29,753 nucleotides of DNA from UBA4655 sp964585575 (GCA_964585575.1 CAZPEM010000022.1:1-29753), one strand, 5' to 3'. Counted from the first letter of the stretch, positions 7,319 through 16,029 are shown. Numbers and translations are program-made. Notes: generated from the sequence alone by a model not told the origin.

Positions 7319-8233
7319 TCACTCCTTCACGAAGACCATGTCGACGGGCGGGGCGTGGCTGGCCGCAAGGCTCGTCGGAAACGAACGCCAGCGGAGCCTG
7401 CCCCCGTCCTCGATCGAATAGACGTTGAACGAAGCGGTGCGGGTTCCGTCGGCCGCGACGGCCGTCGTGTGGGCCACCCAGGCGTCGCCGTCTCGGGTCC
7501 AAACGCCCTCTCCATGGCCGCCGTCGGAGCTGAAGTTCCAGGAGTGGATCCCGCCGGAGACCGGGTCGATGCCGATCCGCTGGTTCACCTCGATCTCGTG
7601 CTTGTCGCCGGCGACGATCGTCATGTCGCGGAGCAGGAACGTCTTGTCGCGGTTCCAGCGGGCCTTGATGCGGATCGCCCGATCTCCCGTCTTCGCCGGC
7701 TTCCAATCGCCCACGAACGGCTCGAGATCGGACAGTTTGGCCCGGCCGCCCGCCGGGTCGAGCCTCGACTCCCGAAGAAACGACAGCTTCCAGCCATCGG
7801 ACGACCGGAACCACCCCGCGGTGAAGCGTCCGCGAACGACCCTGGACACACCCGGAACCGTCACTTCGGCCGTGCCGTCCTCGATCGCGACCTCCGGCGA
7901 GAGGAACCGGAGGGCCGTTTCCGAGAGTTTCACCTTCGGCATCGGCCGGCCCGTCGTGGCCGCGGCTCGCTCCTGGGCCACGAGGTCCTTCGCCGTGATC
8001 GTCTCCCCCTGGTCATCGACGATGTCGCCATCGGGCATCCAGAGCTTCGCGATCGCCGCCGCATCCCCCTTTTCCAGGGCCGACTGGTACGCCTTGCCCG
8101 CAGCCTCGATCGCCCGGCGATCTTCCTGGGTTCCGATCTCCGCGGCCGTGATCGGCCGGCACGCGGCCATGGCGACCATGAGACCGGTCGTGGTGACGAT
8201 GCCGGCGAGGCTGCGAACGTTCGTGGGATTCAT
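7319..8233 (-). CDS. Exported SnoaL/DUF4440-like protein with extra C-terminal domain
   Basis: A 304-residue protein from the ATG at 8233, with AGGAAA about 9 nt upstream. A signal sequence is followed by MAAC at about residues 23-26, a near-lipobox. The segment QEDRRAIEAAGKAYQSALEK, then GDAAAIAKLWMPDGDIVDDQG, is typical of the SnoaL-like/SgcJ-EcaC cone fold that begins 'W..AL..gD...l..lf.pDg'. A second part (about 175-300, from LEPFVGDWKP) looks like a beta-rich lipocalin-like domain of the kind found fused to DUF4440 in planctomycetes. The ligand or reaction is unknown. It forms a two-gene operon with the following 259-residue gene, whose ribosome-binding site lies inside this gene's end. 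Confidence 0.82.
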   Translation of the reverse strand: MNPTNVRSLAGIVTTTGLMVAMAACRPITAAEIGTQEDRRAIEAAGKAYQSALEKGDAAAIAKLWMPDGDIVDDQGETITAKDLVAQERAAATTGRPMPKVKLSETALRFLSPEVAIEDGTAEVTVPGVSRVVRGRFTAGWFRSSDGWKLSFLRESRLDPAGGRAKLSDLEPFVGDWKPAKTGDRAIRIKARWNRDKTFLLRDMTIVAGDKHEIEVNQRIGIDPVSGGIHSWNFSSDGGHGEGVWTRDGDAWVAHTTAVAADGTRTASFNVYSIEDGGRLRWRSFPTSLAASHAPPVDMVFVKE

Positions 8234-8274
8234 GCCGAGGTTTCCTGGATGAGACCGCATTCTATCCGCGGACG

Positions 8275-8427
8275 TCATTCCAGGGGCAGGAGCACGTCGG
8301 TCTCCTCGTCGTCCTCGAAGGGGTCGAAGTCGTCGTCGAAGGGCCCGAACCCCCTCGCGTCACGCGGGGCTGCGTGCGGTAGCGAGCGTGGTGACGGAAG
8401 CGGGTTGTGAAGGCGAACGACTTTCAT
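8275..8427 (-). CDS. Possible 50-residue protein with acidic tail
   Basis: From the ATG at 8427 the minus strand encodes 50 residues: a basic/proline-rich first half (MKVVRLHNPLPSPRSLPHA) and a very acidic second half (FDDDFDPFEDDEETDVLLP). It ends 42 bp before the start of the DUF4440-like gene on the same strand. A GAGAAG at a loose distance upstream could serve as ribosome-binding site. The sharp charge split is unlike a random shadow of a gene, and no opposite-strand gene covers it. I do not recognise the family. A longer start at 8520 is possible but unattractive in composition. Confidence 0.5.
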   Translation of the reverse strand: MKVVRLHNPLPSPRSLPHAAPRDARGFGPFDDDFDPFEDDEETDVLLPLE

Positions 8428-8528
8428 GGCTGGCTTCTCGATGGCGCGGGTGGTTCGTCGGTTGCGGGGCGGGTGCGACCGCCTCCCTACTACTGCACAC
8501 CGGCGTTCGTCGCGAATCAAATTCGGGC

Positions 8529-8568
8529 AAAAAAATGATGAATACGCCGTTTTTCAGGCGGTTTTTTT
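8529..8568. terminator. AT-rich hairpin with flanking A and T tracts
   Basis: An A7 run (8529-8535) and a T7 run (8562-8568) flank a short hairpin, CGCC (8545-8548) with GGCG (8557-8560). On the plus strand this resembles a weak intrinsic terminator; the A and T tracts could also pair and act on both strands. No plus-strand gene ends just upstream, so it may instead be an attenuator or bent upstream element for dapL (start 8725) or for the divergent small gene. A TATACT hexamer at 8680-8685 could be the dapL -10 element; the matching -35 is not clear. Confidence 0.3.
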
Positions 8569-8724
8569 CCGGCAGGGGGGGCCTTGACCGCGGGCAGTTT
8601 GCCTCCCTGTGGAATCCCGCGGACGAGGGGGTTTTGCCTCATGTCTTCGGCGATGCCCTTCACTCGCTCACGTCATCCCTATACTGGCGGCTTCCTTCCA
8701 TCATTCAGGAGAAATCGTCACCGC

Positions 8725-9984
8725 ATGTCGACCGTCGCCGCCGCTACGCCAGACCTCGAGGACCCTTGGTTTCAGGACCGCTTCGCCGCCCGGATCGGTG
8801 GGCCGAACTACGGCAAGGGCACCGAGATCTACAAGTTCGAACTCATCAAGCGGGCGAAGCGGAAGGCGCTCGCCGACCACCCGGAACGAAAACTGCTCGA
8901 CTTCGGCATCGGTGAAAACGACGAGATGGCACCGGCCGAGGTGCGGGCCGTCATGCGTCGGGAGATCGACCGGCCGGAGAACCGGGGTTATGCGGACAAC
9001 GGCATCGCCGTGTTCAAGGAGGCGGCCGCCCGGTTCATGGCCCGTGAATTCGGCGTGGAGATCGACCCGGTCACGGAGGTGAACCACTGCATCGGTTCGA
9101 AGACGGCCTACGCGATGCTGCCGGCCGCATTCATCGACCCCGGCGACGTGACGCTCATGACCGTGCCCGGCTACCCGGTGGCCGGCACGGCGACGCGGTG
9201 GTTCGGCGGCACGGTCCACCGGCTGCCGCTCGTGCCCGAGAAAGGTTTCCTGCCCGATCTCGACGGCATTCCCCGGGACGTGCTCGCGAAGACGAAGCTG
9301 CTCGTGCTCTGCTACCCGAACAGCCCGACCGGCAGGGCGGCGACGCGGGAGTTCTACGAGCGGGTGATCGAGTTCGCCAGGAAAAACCGGATCATCGTCG
9401 TGCAGGACGCCGCGCACATCATGCTCTCCTACGACGACGCACCGCTCTCGTTCCTGTCGGTGCCGGGGGCGAAGGAAGTGGGGGTGGAGGTCCACTCGAT
9501 GTCGAAGGGCTTCCACATGATCGGCTGGCGGATGGGATGGGTCTGCGGCCACAGGAAGCTCGTGCAGGCCTTCGCCGACGTGAAGGACAACTGCGACTCC
9601 GGCCAGTTCATGGCGATCCAGAAGGCTGCCGCGGCGGCCCTCGACGATCCCGAGATCCCCAAGCGGGTCAGGGAGAAGTATCGCCGGCGGCTCGAAAAGC
9701 TCGTCGGCGTGCTGCGGGCGAGCGGCTTCGACTGCGAGATGCCGGGTGGAACCTACTTCCTCTACACGAAGAGTCCGAAGGGCGCCGGCAACCAGACTTT
9801 TCCCACCGCGCAGGACGCCAGCCAGTTCCTCATCCGCGAACACTCGATATCGACCGTGCCCTGGGACGACGCCGGACCGCACCTGAGGTTTTCCGTCACC
9901 TACGAGGCGGCCGACGAGGCCGCCGAGGACGAGCTGATGGCCGAGACCCACGCGCGGCTGGCGCTTGCTCGACTGAAGTTCTGA
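8725..9984 (+). CDS. dapL: LL-diaminopimelate aminotransferase (class I/II PLP enzyme)
   Basis: A 419-residue fold-type I aminotransferase, close to the usual DapL length of about 400-410. The pyridoxal phosphate lysine is K261 in HSMSKGFHMIGWRMGW; N199 in CYPNSPTG and D228 in VVQDAAH are the expected cofactor contacts. Segments such as EVNHCIGSKTAYA, DVTLMTVPGYPVAGT and FLPDLDGIPRDV match the DapL lineage, which makes LL-diaminopimelate directly from tetrahydrodipicolinate for lysine and cell-wall synthesis and is typical of the PVC phyla. The ATG at 8725 follows AGGAG at 8707 at a longish spacing. A related broad-specificity aspartate/alanine transaminase is the main alternative. Confidence 0.8.
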   Translation: MSTVAAATPDLEDPWFQDRFAARIGGPNYGKGTEIYKFELIKRAKRKALADHPERKLLDFGIGENDEMAPAEVRAVMRREIDRPENRGYADNGIAVFKEAAARFMAREFGVEIDPVTEVNHCIGSKTAYAMLPAAFIDPGDVTLMTVPGYPVAGTATRWFGGTVHRLPLVPEKGFLPDLDGIPRDVLAKTKLLVLCYPNSPTGRAATREFYERVIEFARKNRIIVVQDAAHIMLSYDDAPLSFLSVPGAKEVGVEVHSMSKGFHMIGWRMGWVCGHRKLVQAFADVKDNCDSGQFMAIQKAAAAALDDPEIPKRVREKYRRRLEKLVGVLRASGFDCEMPGGTYFLYTKSPKGAGNQTFPTAQDASQFLIREHSISTVPWDDAGPHLRFSVTYEAADEAAEDELMAETHARLALARLKF

Positions 9985-10057
9985 GTCTTCGCACGAATTC
10001 GATCCCCGCCCATCAAGTCCGATACCGACCCCGTCCATTCCCTTTCCGGAGCCGTTC

Positions 10058-10999
10058 ATGCCCACGCCCGCCGTCCGAACCGTCGCCTGCCTGCTCGTCG
10101 CCGCGATCATGCTCCCGTTCTCCGCCGGGTGCGGATCGAAAAAGAAGAAGGTGAGCGGCCCGACGATCGGGAGCCTCCAGGAGAAGGCCGACAAGGAAAC
10201 GGCGCCCGACCGGAAATCCACGGCGCTGCTGCGGGTCGCGCGGGCCAAGCTCAAGGCCGGCGACCGCAAGGGCGCGATCGAATCCGGCAAAAAGGCCCTG
10301 CAGGTGCTTCCGGAGGAGGGGGAGGCCGGCGTGCTCGGACCCAAGTTCGTCGAGGCCGCCGTGTTCCTCGGCGAGATCGGCGAGAAGGTGCAGGCGAAGA
10401 CGGCGCTGAAAAAGGCGGTTGAGATGGCCGATTCGATCGGCGATCCGGTGCGGAAGGCAGGTGTTTTCGCCGACGCGGGCGCCGTCTACGCCGACAAGTC
10501 GAAGGGCGTCGGCGACTCGAAGGCCGCCAAGGCGGCGCTCGACAAGGCGAAGGAGATCGCCGGCGAGATGGAGCCGCGTTTCAAGGGCGAGGCCCTCGCG
10601 AAGGTGGCGCTCGGGTACGTGAAGGGCGGCCTCCAGGACGCGGCCTCGGAAATGGTCGAAATGCTCGAGGAAACCGGCCGGTCGCTCGAGGACGCGCGGG
10701 CGAAGGCGGAGGCGCTCGCGGCGGCGGCCAACGTCAGGAAGCAGACGGGCAAGAAGGATCTGGCCGAGGAACTCCTGGCCGAGGCCGCGAAGGCGGCGAA
10801 GGGAGTCGAGCGGGCGGAGAGCCGGGCCAACGCCCTGCTCGCCGTCGGCCAGGCGGCGGCGGCCTGTGGCGACCCCAAGAAGGCGCTCTCGCTGCTCGAG
10901 GAGGGCTACAAGGCGGCCGACAAGGTGGGCGATCCGGAGCAGCGGGCGATCGTGCTCGCCAAGGTCGCCTCCGCGATCGACGAGCTGAAGAAGAAGTGA
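10058..10999 (+). CDS. Lipoprotein with helical (TPR-like) repeats
   Basis: A 313-residue protein with a signal peptide ending in the lipobox FSAGC (C25), so it is probably a lipid-anchored periplasmic or outer-membrane protein. After a lysine-rich linker (SKKKKVSG) the rest is almost all helix, with repeated 'ARAKLKAGDRKGAIESGKKA'-type units of about 34-40 residues, including DPVRKAGVFADAGAVYADKS and DPKKALSLLEEGYKAADKVG. This is the pattern of TPR/SEL-like solenoids, which serve as protein-binding scaffolds. A GGAG lies 8 nt before the ATG. The partner is unknown. It follows dapL by 73 bp, but a shared role is not evident. Confidence 0.82.
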   Translation: MPTPAVRTVACLLVAAIMLPFSAGCGSKKKKVSGPTIGSLQEKADKETAPDRKSTALLRVARAKLKAGDRKGAIESGKKALQVLPEEGEAGVLGPKFVEAAVFLGEIGEKVQAKTALKKAVEMADSIGDPVRKAGVFADAGAVYADKSKGVGDSKAAKAALDKAKEIAGEMEPRFKGEALAKVALGYVKGGLQDAASEMVEMLEETGRSLEDARAKAEALAAAANVRKQTGKKDLAEELLAEAAKAAKGVERAESRANALLAVGQAAAACGDPKKALSLLEEGYKAADKVGDPEQRAIVLAKVASAIDELKKK

Positions 11000-11004
11000 G
11001 TCCC

Positions 11005-11055
11005 GGGCCCACAGCGTCGCGGGCCCACAGCGTCGCGGGCCCACAGCGTCGCGGG
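11005..11055. repeat. 16-bp tandem repeat, 3.2 copies, between convergent genes
   Basis: The unit gggcccacagcgtcgc occurs three times exactly (11005-11020, 11021-11036, 11037-11052), followed by the first three bases of a fourth copy. It begins 5 bp after the stop of the lipoprotein gene and ends 10 bp before the stop of the convergent hydrolase gene. Each unit contains the self-complementary GGGCCC. It may serve as a bidirectional transcription barrier or simply be a minisatellite. Confidence 0.9.
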
Positions 11056-11065
11056 TCATACAGCA

Positions 11066-12271
11066 TTACCGCTGCGGAACCGCGGCCGCCGCGGCCTCCT
11101 GGAAGACGCGGCGGACGTCGCTGCCGTCGCTGTTGGCGAAGTTCGTCCGCTGCACCATGAGGACGTAGGCCACCTGCCTCACGGGGTCGATCCAGGCCTG
11201 CGTGCCCCAGACGCCCCCGTGGCCGAACGTGCCCGGCGAGAGCATCGCCGCAACGCCGTCGTGCGGCTGCTTGAGCACGCAGGTGCCGAGCCCCCAGCCG
11301 TAATTCCCGCCGCGACTGCCGAACTGCTCGCCCTGGAAGAACCCCGTTGGCAGATCGCCCGTGTGCACCGTGGTCAGGGCCCGCATGCCGTCCGCCCCCA
11401 GCAGCCGCCGACCCTCCACGGCGCCGCGGTTGAGCAACATGCGGCAGAAGGCCGCATAGTCGCGGCCCGTGGAGTAGAGGCCGCCGTTTCCCAGGGGTGG
11501 CGGTGGCGGCGCCGCGAAGTCGAGCCGGTGCGGGGCCGGTTCGAGCCGCCCCGACCCTCGCTGGCGGGCGTAGGGGGTCGCGAGCCTCGATCGCTGCGGC
11601 TCCGTCGGAAAGAACGTCGTGTCCGACATGCCGAGCGGCTCGAAGATCCGCTCCCGCAGAAAGGCGTCGAACGGCCGCTTGCTGACGACCTCCACGATCC
11701 GGGCGGCGAGATTGATTCCCGACTGCGTGTAGGCCCACTTTTCACCCGGCTCGTTCTTCATCGGCGCGGCCAGCCAGGCGGGCACCATCTCGGCGAGCGA
11801 GCGGGCCTTCCGGACCGCCTCCGGCGCCGCCTCACCGAGACCGGACGTGTGGGTGAGGATCTGCCGGATCGTGATCCGGGCCGGCCTGCCCGCGGCGGTT
11901 TTCAGGTCCTTGAACTCCGGGACGTACCGCTCCACCGGATCGTCGATGGCGAGCAGGCCGTCATCGACGAGCATCGCCACCGCGGCGCCGGTGACGGGCT
12001 TGGTCATCGAGGCGATCCAGAAGACCGTGTCGGCCGCCATCGGACGCTGCGTGGCGAGATCCGCGAACCCGTGCGGCTCGAGGTGCACGATGCCGTCCGG
12101 CTTGACGACCACCGTCACCGCCCCGGCGATCTCCCCCGCCGCGATCAGGCCCTGCATCGCGGCGTCGATGCCGGGCAGCCGAGGTTCATCCGCCCGGGCC
12201 GTCATGGCCACGAGGGCGACGGCCGCCCCGATGGTCAGCATCAGGCGACGCTTCGGCGGTTGCAGGTGCAT
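11066..12271 (-). CDS. Secreted serine hydrolase, class C beta-lactamase / penicillin-binding-protein fold
   Basis: A 401-residue protein from the ATG at 12271. A signal peptide (basic PPKRR then MLTIGAAVALVAMTARA, cut near residue 27) targets it to the periplasm. The nucleophile motif SxxK is S88-M-T-K91 in FWIASMTKPV. The second motif is Y181-T-Q in WAYTQSGIN rather than classic Y-x-N, a change common in the EstB/LACTB-like esterase branch. The third appears as FGHGGVWG. It is therefore more likely an esterase or D-aminopeptidase/peptidase than a true beta-lactamase. An internal start at 12241 would shorten the signal peptide; no strong ribosome-binding site decides between them. Confidence 0.88.
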   Translation of the reverse strand: MHLQPPKRRLMLTIGAAVALVAMTARADEPRLPGIDAAMQGLIAAGEIAGAVTVVVKPDGIVHLEPHGFADLATQRPMAADTVFWIASMTKPVTGAAVAMLVDDGLLAIDDPVERYVPEFKDLKTAAGRPARITIRQILTHTSGLGEAAPEAVRKARSLAEMVPAWLAAPMKNEPGEKWAYTQSGINLAARIVEVVSKRPFDAFLRERIFEPLGMSDTTFFPTEPQRSRLATPYARQRGSGRLEPAPHRLDFAAPPPPPLGNGGLYSTGRDYAAFCRMLLNRGAVEGRRLLGADGMRALTTVHTGDLPTGFFQGEQFGSRGGNYGWGLGTCVLKQPHDGVAAMLSPGTFGHGGVWGTQAWIDPVRQVAYVLMVQRTNFANSDGSDVRRVFQEAAAAAVPQR

Positions 12272-12556
12272 CGAGAAGCCGGGCACGCGTCGGCCCGCGG
12301 AGGAGGTTGGCCACGCCCCGACGACTCGCGTGACTCTAGGTCGATGCCAAGACACGTGGATCTTCTCTCGCGGAGCAGTTTCGAGAGAACGCCAAAGTAC
12401 GAAGGCAGCTGAGGATACACAAGCAGGGGATCGGTCGGCGGCTGGACCGGATCGATCGCCGGGGCGGGCTGCAAGAGCGGTCGGCTGCGAGGCGGCACGG
12501 GTCGCCCTCGGACTCGAACTCCCCGATCGTGGGCGCGGCTCCACGTACGTCGCCGG

Positions 12557-13915
12557 TCACTTCTTCTTGAGCGTCGCGAGGGCGGCGAGGGCGAGCTTCC
12601 TCGCCTCGGCGTGGTCGACGATCGGCTCGGGGTAGTCCCTTTCGAGATCGACCCAGCGGTTCACGTAGTCGCCGTCGGGATCGAACTTCTCCCCCTGACT
12701 CGTCGGATTGAAGATCCGGAAGTAGGGCGCGGCATCGGCGCCGCAGCCGGCGGCCCACTGCCAGCCGAGCGTGTTGGCCGCGAGATCGGCGTCGACGAGC
12801 GTGTCCCAGAACCACCTCGCCCCCTCGAGCCAGCTGATCCGCAGGTCCTTCACGAGGAAGCTTGCGACGATCATCCTGACGCGGTTGTGCATCCAGCCGG
12901 TCGCCCAGAGCTGCCGCATGCCGGCGTCCACGATGGGGTAGCCCGTGCGTCCCTTGTGCCAGGCCCGCAGGCCCACCGGGTCCTTCGCCCAGGGAAACCT
13001 CGCGTAGTCTTCCCGCAGCGGCTTGTCGGTGGTGTGCGGAAAGTGGAAGAGCAGATGGTGGGCGAACTCCCGCCAGCCGAGCTCGCGAAGATACACCTCC
13101 GGGCTGCCTTGCATCTTCGCGGCGGGCCGGCCGCCGGCCGCCTCTCGGACCGCGTGCCAGACGCGGCGTGGGGAGATCTCGCCGAAGTGGAGGTGGGGGG
13201 AGAGGGCGCTCGTGCCTTCGTGGTCGGGCCGGTCGCGTTCGGTGCCGTAGCTGGTGAGGCGTTTTGCGAGAAACGTCTCGAGCCGCTTCTTCGCTCCTGC
13301 CTCGCCCGGCGACCAGGTCTTCCGCATCGTGCCGGCCCAGTCGATCCGCGGCAGGAGATCGAGCGAGTCGAGCGACAGGCTGGCGAGCGTGCCGGTCGGC
13401 GCGAGCTTTCGCGGCGCGGCCGCGGGCTCGTCGGGCTCCGGCCGCGAGAGCAACGCCCGCCAGAAGGGCGTGAACACCTGGTAGGGCCTGCCCTCCTTCG
13501 TGGCCACGTTCATCGGTTCGTACAAGAGCCCGCCGTTGAAGCTCTCGACCGACAGGCCGTCGTTGGAAAGCGCCTTCTTGACGGCCGTGTCGCGTTTCAC
13601 CACGGCCGGCTCGTAGCGGCGGTTCCAGGCGACGTGCGTCGCGCCGGTCTCGCTCGCGAGCTTCCGCAGGGTCGCGAGGGCCGGGCCGCGGCGGATCAGG
13701 AGCGGGCTGCCGGCCTTTTCGAGCGACGCGGCGACCGCGACGAGCGAGTGGTGGAGCCACCACCGCGAGGCCGCCCCTGGCTCCCAGGGTGCCTCCTCTT
13801 CCGGCGACCAGATGAAGACCGGCACGACCGCGCCCCGCTTCGCGGCCGCGATCAGGGCCGGATTGTCGTCGAGCCTCAGGTCGTGGCGAAACCAGACGAT
13901 CGTGGTGGCGGCCAT
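12557..13915 (-). CDS. phrB: Deoxyribodipyrimidine photolyase (class I CPD photolyase)
   Basis: A 452-residue protein beginning MAATTIVWFRHDLRLDDNPA, the standard start of the photolyase/cryptochrome family's antenna domain (about 1-130). The FAD-binding half contains LSPHLHFGEISPR, YLRELGWREFAHHLLFHFP, TGYPIVDAGMRQLWATGWMH, NRVRMIVASFLVKDL and the signature WAAGCGADAAPYFRIFNP, all intact. The length fits class I enzymes, which use FADH- and blue light to split cyclobutane pyrimidine dimers. An upstream in-frame extension shows no recognisable sequence, so the ATG at 13915 is chosen. A 285-bp gap without recognisable genes separates it from the hydrolase gene downstream. Confidence 0.95.
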   Translation of the reverse strand: MAATTIVWFRHDLRLDDNPALIAAAKRGAVVPVFIWSPEEEAPWEPGAASRWWLHHSLVAVAASLEKAGSPLLIRRGPALATLRKLASETGATHVAWNRRYEPAVVKRDTAVKKALSNDGLSVESFNGGLLYEPMNVATKEGRPYQVFTPFWRALLSRPEPDEPAAAPRKLAPTGTLASLSLDSLDLLPRIDWAGTMRKTWSPGEAGAKKRLETFLAKRLTSYGTERDRPDHEGTSALSPHLHFGEISPRRVWHAVREAAGGRPAAKMQGSPEVYLRELGWREFAHHLLFHFPHTTDKPLREDYARFPWAKDPVGLRAWHKGRTGYPIVDAGMRQLWATGWMHNRVRMIVASFLVKDLRISWLEGARWFWDTLVDADLAANTLGWQWAAGCGADAAPYFRIFNPTSQGEKFDPDGDYVNRWVDLERDYPEPIVDHAEARKLALAALATLKKK

Positions 13916-14133
13916 GGACGCATATGTACCCGACGGCCGGCGTCCCGGCGAGCCTGCCGGGCGTGTTGGCGAGCCGGGTCGCCAAACCAGGCGGCGCGGG
14001 CACTCGGCATCAGCTTCGGCGACTGCGCGGACCTCGTGAGCCCGTTCGCCCTGCAGCCCCCGGAACCCGCCGTTTCGGTCTGAGGAAATCGGGGACGCCC
14101 CAATGTTCCTCGCTCCCGGCGGTTGCGACCGGG

Positions 14134-14161
14134 CTCGCGGACGGGATATCCTCCCCGCGAG
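14134..14161. promoter_or_regulatory. 28-bp nested dyad upstream of the NHL-propeller gene
   Basis: Outer arms CTCGCGG (14134-14140) and CCGCGAG (14155-14161) are perfectly complementary, and an inner perfect palindrome GGATATCC (14144-14151) shares exactly the same centre at 14147.5. Only three base pairs between the two parts do not match. It lies 37 bp before the ATG at 14199 and could be a repressor operator or an mRNA hairpin before the ribosome-binding site (TTGGAG at 14185-14190). Confidence 0.6.
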
Positions 14162-14198
14162 TATCGTTCTCGCCCCGTTTCTCCTTGGAGCCTCCGGC

Positions 14199-15203
14199 AT
14201 GGTGTCTCGAAAATCTCTGGTGTCGTTCGCGATCGCGGTGCTGGCGGTGGCCCAGGCGGTGGCCGCGGACCTGCCCCAGCCCGTCCGCATGGGTGCCGGC
14301 GCGATGACCTTCGACACCGTCCCCGGCTGGGGCCTCGGCGAGGACGGCAAGTCGCAGATCGGCTCCACCCACGGCGGCGTCTGCGTCGACAAGTCGGGCA
14401 ACATCTACACCAGTTCCAGCCTCGGGATCTTCGTCTTCACGCCGGATGGGAAAATCGCCCGCCGCTTTCTCGGCGACAAGTACACCAACTGGCACGACAT
14501 CGAGATCCGCGCCGAGGGCGACGACGAATACCTCTACGGCGCCCGCAACGTCGCCGGCGAGGGGATCAAGACCCACGCCGTGACGGGCGCCGTCGTTCTC
14601 ACGCTCGGCATTCCGGCGGAGTCGGGCCTCAAACTCGGCAAGTGGTCGCCGACCGCGATCACCGTCGCCCCCAACGGCGACATCTTCCTGTCGGACGGCT
14701 ACGCCAGCAACCACATCTTCAAGTTCGACAAGGCAGGCAAGTACCTCGCGCACTTCGGCACCAAGGGCAACGGCCTCAAGGAGTTCAACACAGCGCACGG
14801 CATGACGCTCGACACCCGCTACGCCCCGCCACGGCTGCTCATCTGCGACCGCAACCACCAGCCCAAGGGTCGGCTGCTGCACTATGACCTCGAGGGCAAC
14901 TACATCGACGAGGTCATCACCGGGCTCGGCATGCCGACATCGGTCTCCGTCCAGGGAGACTACGTCTCGGTTCCCGATCTCCACGGCCGCCTCGTCATCC
15001 TCGACAAGAGCAACACCATCATCGCGGTGCTCGGCCACAATCCCGACCCGGGCAAGCGGGCGAACTTCAACATCCCGCAGGGCCAGTGGATCGAAGGGAT
15101 CTTCAGCGGCACGCACGGGTCCGCCTGGGACTCTGCCGGCAACCTCTACGTGCAGGACTGGAACGTCGCCGGCCGGATCATGAAGCTCGCCCGCGTGAAG
15201 TAG
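14199..15203 (+). CDS. Secreted NHL-repeat six-bladed beta-propeller protein
   Basis: A 334-residue protein from the ATG at 14199, with TTGGAG 8 nt upstream. The signal peptide is VSRKSLVSFAIAVLAVAQAVAA. The rest consists of repeated NHL-type blades: GGVCVDKSGNIYTSSSLGIF, ITVAPNGDIFLSDGYASNHI, FKFDKAGKYLAHFGTKGNG, VSVPDLHGRLVILDKSN and GSAWDSAGNLYVQDWNVAGR. Such propellers in planctomycetes are often annotated as peptidylglycine-monooxygenase-like or sugar-binding, but no catalytic residues can be assigned. The gene converges with the winged-helix gene and their ends overlap by 26 bp. Confidence 0.88.
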   Translation: MVSRKSLVSFAIAVLAVAQAVAADLPQPVRMGAGAMTFDTVPGWGLGEDGKSQIGSTHGGVCVDKSGNIYTSSSLGIFVFTPDGKIARRFLGDKYTNWHDIEIRAEGDDEYLYGARNVAGEGIKTHAVTGAVVLTLGIPAESGLKLGKWSPTAITVAPNGDIFLSDGYASNHIFKFDKAGKYLAHFGTKGNGLKEFNTAHGMTLDTRYAPPRLLICDRNHQPKGRLLHYDLEGNYIDEVITGLGMPTSVSVQGDYVSVPDLHGRLVILDKSNTIIAVLGHNPDPGKRANFNIPQGQWIEGIFSGTHGSAWDSAGNLYVQDWNVAGRIMKLARVK

Positions 15204-16029
15204 CCCCGATTTCGCCATCGACCTGCACCACCGCGGAGCCGGAGTCGATGCGGAGTTGCATGAAGACCTCGCTGATCCGGTGAAAGAGCCAGTTGGCCAC
15301 GGATTCAGCCAGCGTCGCTCCCTCACGTCTGCGGATCGTCGTGCTCTCGTCGAGGATCTGCCGGACGTTCGGCACGCTGGTGACGTTCGCCTTGCAATCG
15401 ATGCCCTCGTCGTCGGCCGGGCTGAGCGTGGCGTCGCAGAGGTACTCGTAGCCCCATCGGGCGGCGGCGACTTGGCCCGTGAGCATGTCCTCCGCGAGGC
15501 GGCTGCGGAGAAGCGGCCCGGATGCCCGCACGAACGGGCTGTCGACGAGCCGCACCATGAGCTGCGAAGCCACCTCGCGGCCGAGCCCTTTTTGCCGACT
15601 CAGGCAGCGTTCGTCGTCGGGTTCGATGACGACCAAGGTGGGTTTTTCCAGCCTCGTGTCGGCGAGCGTCGCATCGGCTCGGGTTTCGTCGGCAGGCCGG
15701 GCCTCGGCGACGACGAGCCGGTAGGGGCCGGGGGTGATGCTGAAAATGATCGGGTCATCACGGCCTACAGAGGCGTAGTAGTCATCGAGCGCCTGGCGGA
15801 GCCGCGTGACATGCGTGCGAACGTAGGCGCTTTTCGTCGGGCGGAAATCGCTGGGGAGGCCGAGGGCGTGGGTTGCGATCAGCCGCTGGTTGATGGCTTC
15901 CCCGCCGTTGCGGAGCGATTCTTCGACGAAAAACCGAAGGATCGCCGCCATACGCGGCCGGACGACGAACAGCCGGCTTTCGAGCATCCTTTCAAGCTGG
16001 GCACGGTGGTGCTGTGGCATGGGTGACAT
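15178..16029 (-). CDS. Winged-helix regulator with TolB-like C-terminal region
   Basis: A 283-residue soluble protein from the ATG at 16029; 16020 is an alternative and TTG at 16056 a longer option. Residues 10-107 (LERMLESRLFVVRPRMAAIL, then KSAYVRTHVTRLRQALDDYY and IIFSITPGPYRLVV) match the winged-helix domain found at the N-terminus of adenylate-cyclase/TolB-type regulators. The C-terminal half (about 130-270) resembles the TolB N-terminal or FlgO-like fold but lacks the usual tetratricopeptide repeats. It is probably a DNA-binding regulator. It diverges from the PEP-CTERM gene across a region packed with dyad repeats, so it may bind them; that is inference. Confidence 0.75.
   Translation of the reverse strand: MSPMPQHHRAQLERMLESRLFVVRPRMAAILRFFVEESLRNGGEAINQRLIATHALGLPSDFRPTKSAYVRTHVTRLRQALDDYYASVGRDDPIIFSITPGPYRLVVAEARPADETRADATLADTRLEKPTLVVIEPDDERCLSRQKGLGREVASQLMVRLVDSPFVRASGPLLRSRLAEDMLTGQVAAARWGYEYLCDATLSPADDEGIDCKANVTSVPNVRQILDESTTIRRREGATLAESVANWLFHRISEVFMQLRIDSGSAVVQVDGEIGATSRGRAS

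Noticed and set aside
11066..12271. Antibiotic-resistance beta-lactamase
   Set aside because: The second motif is Y-T-Q rather than Y-x-N and the sequence fits the general serine esterase/peptidase branch; resistance is not supported.
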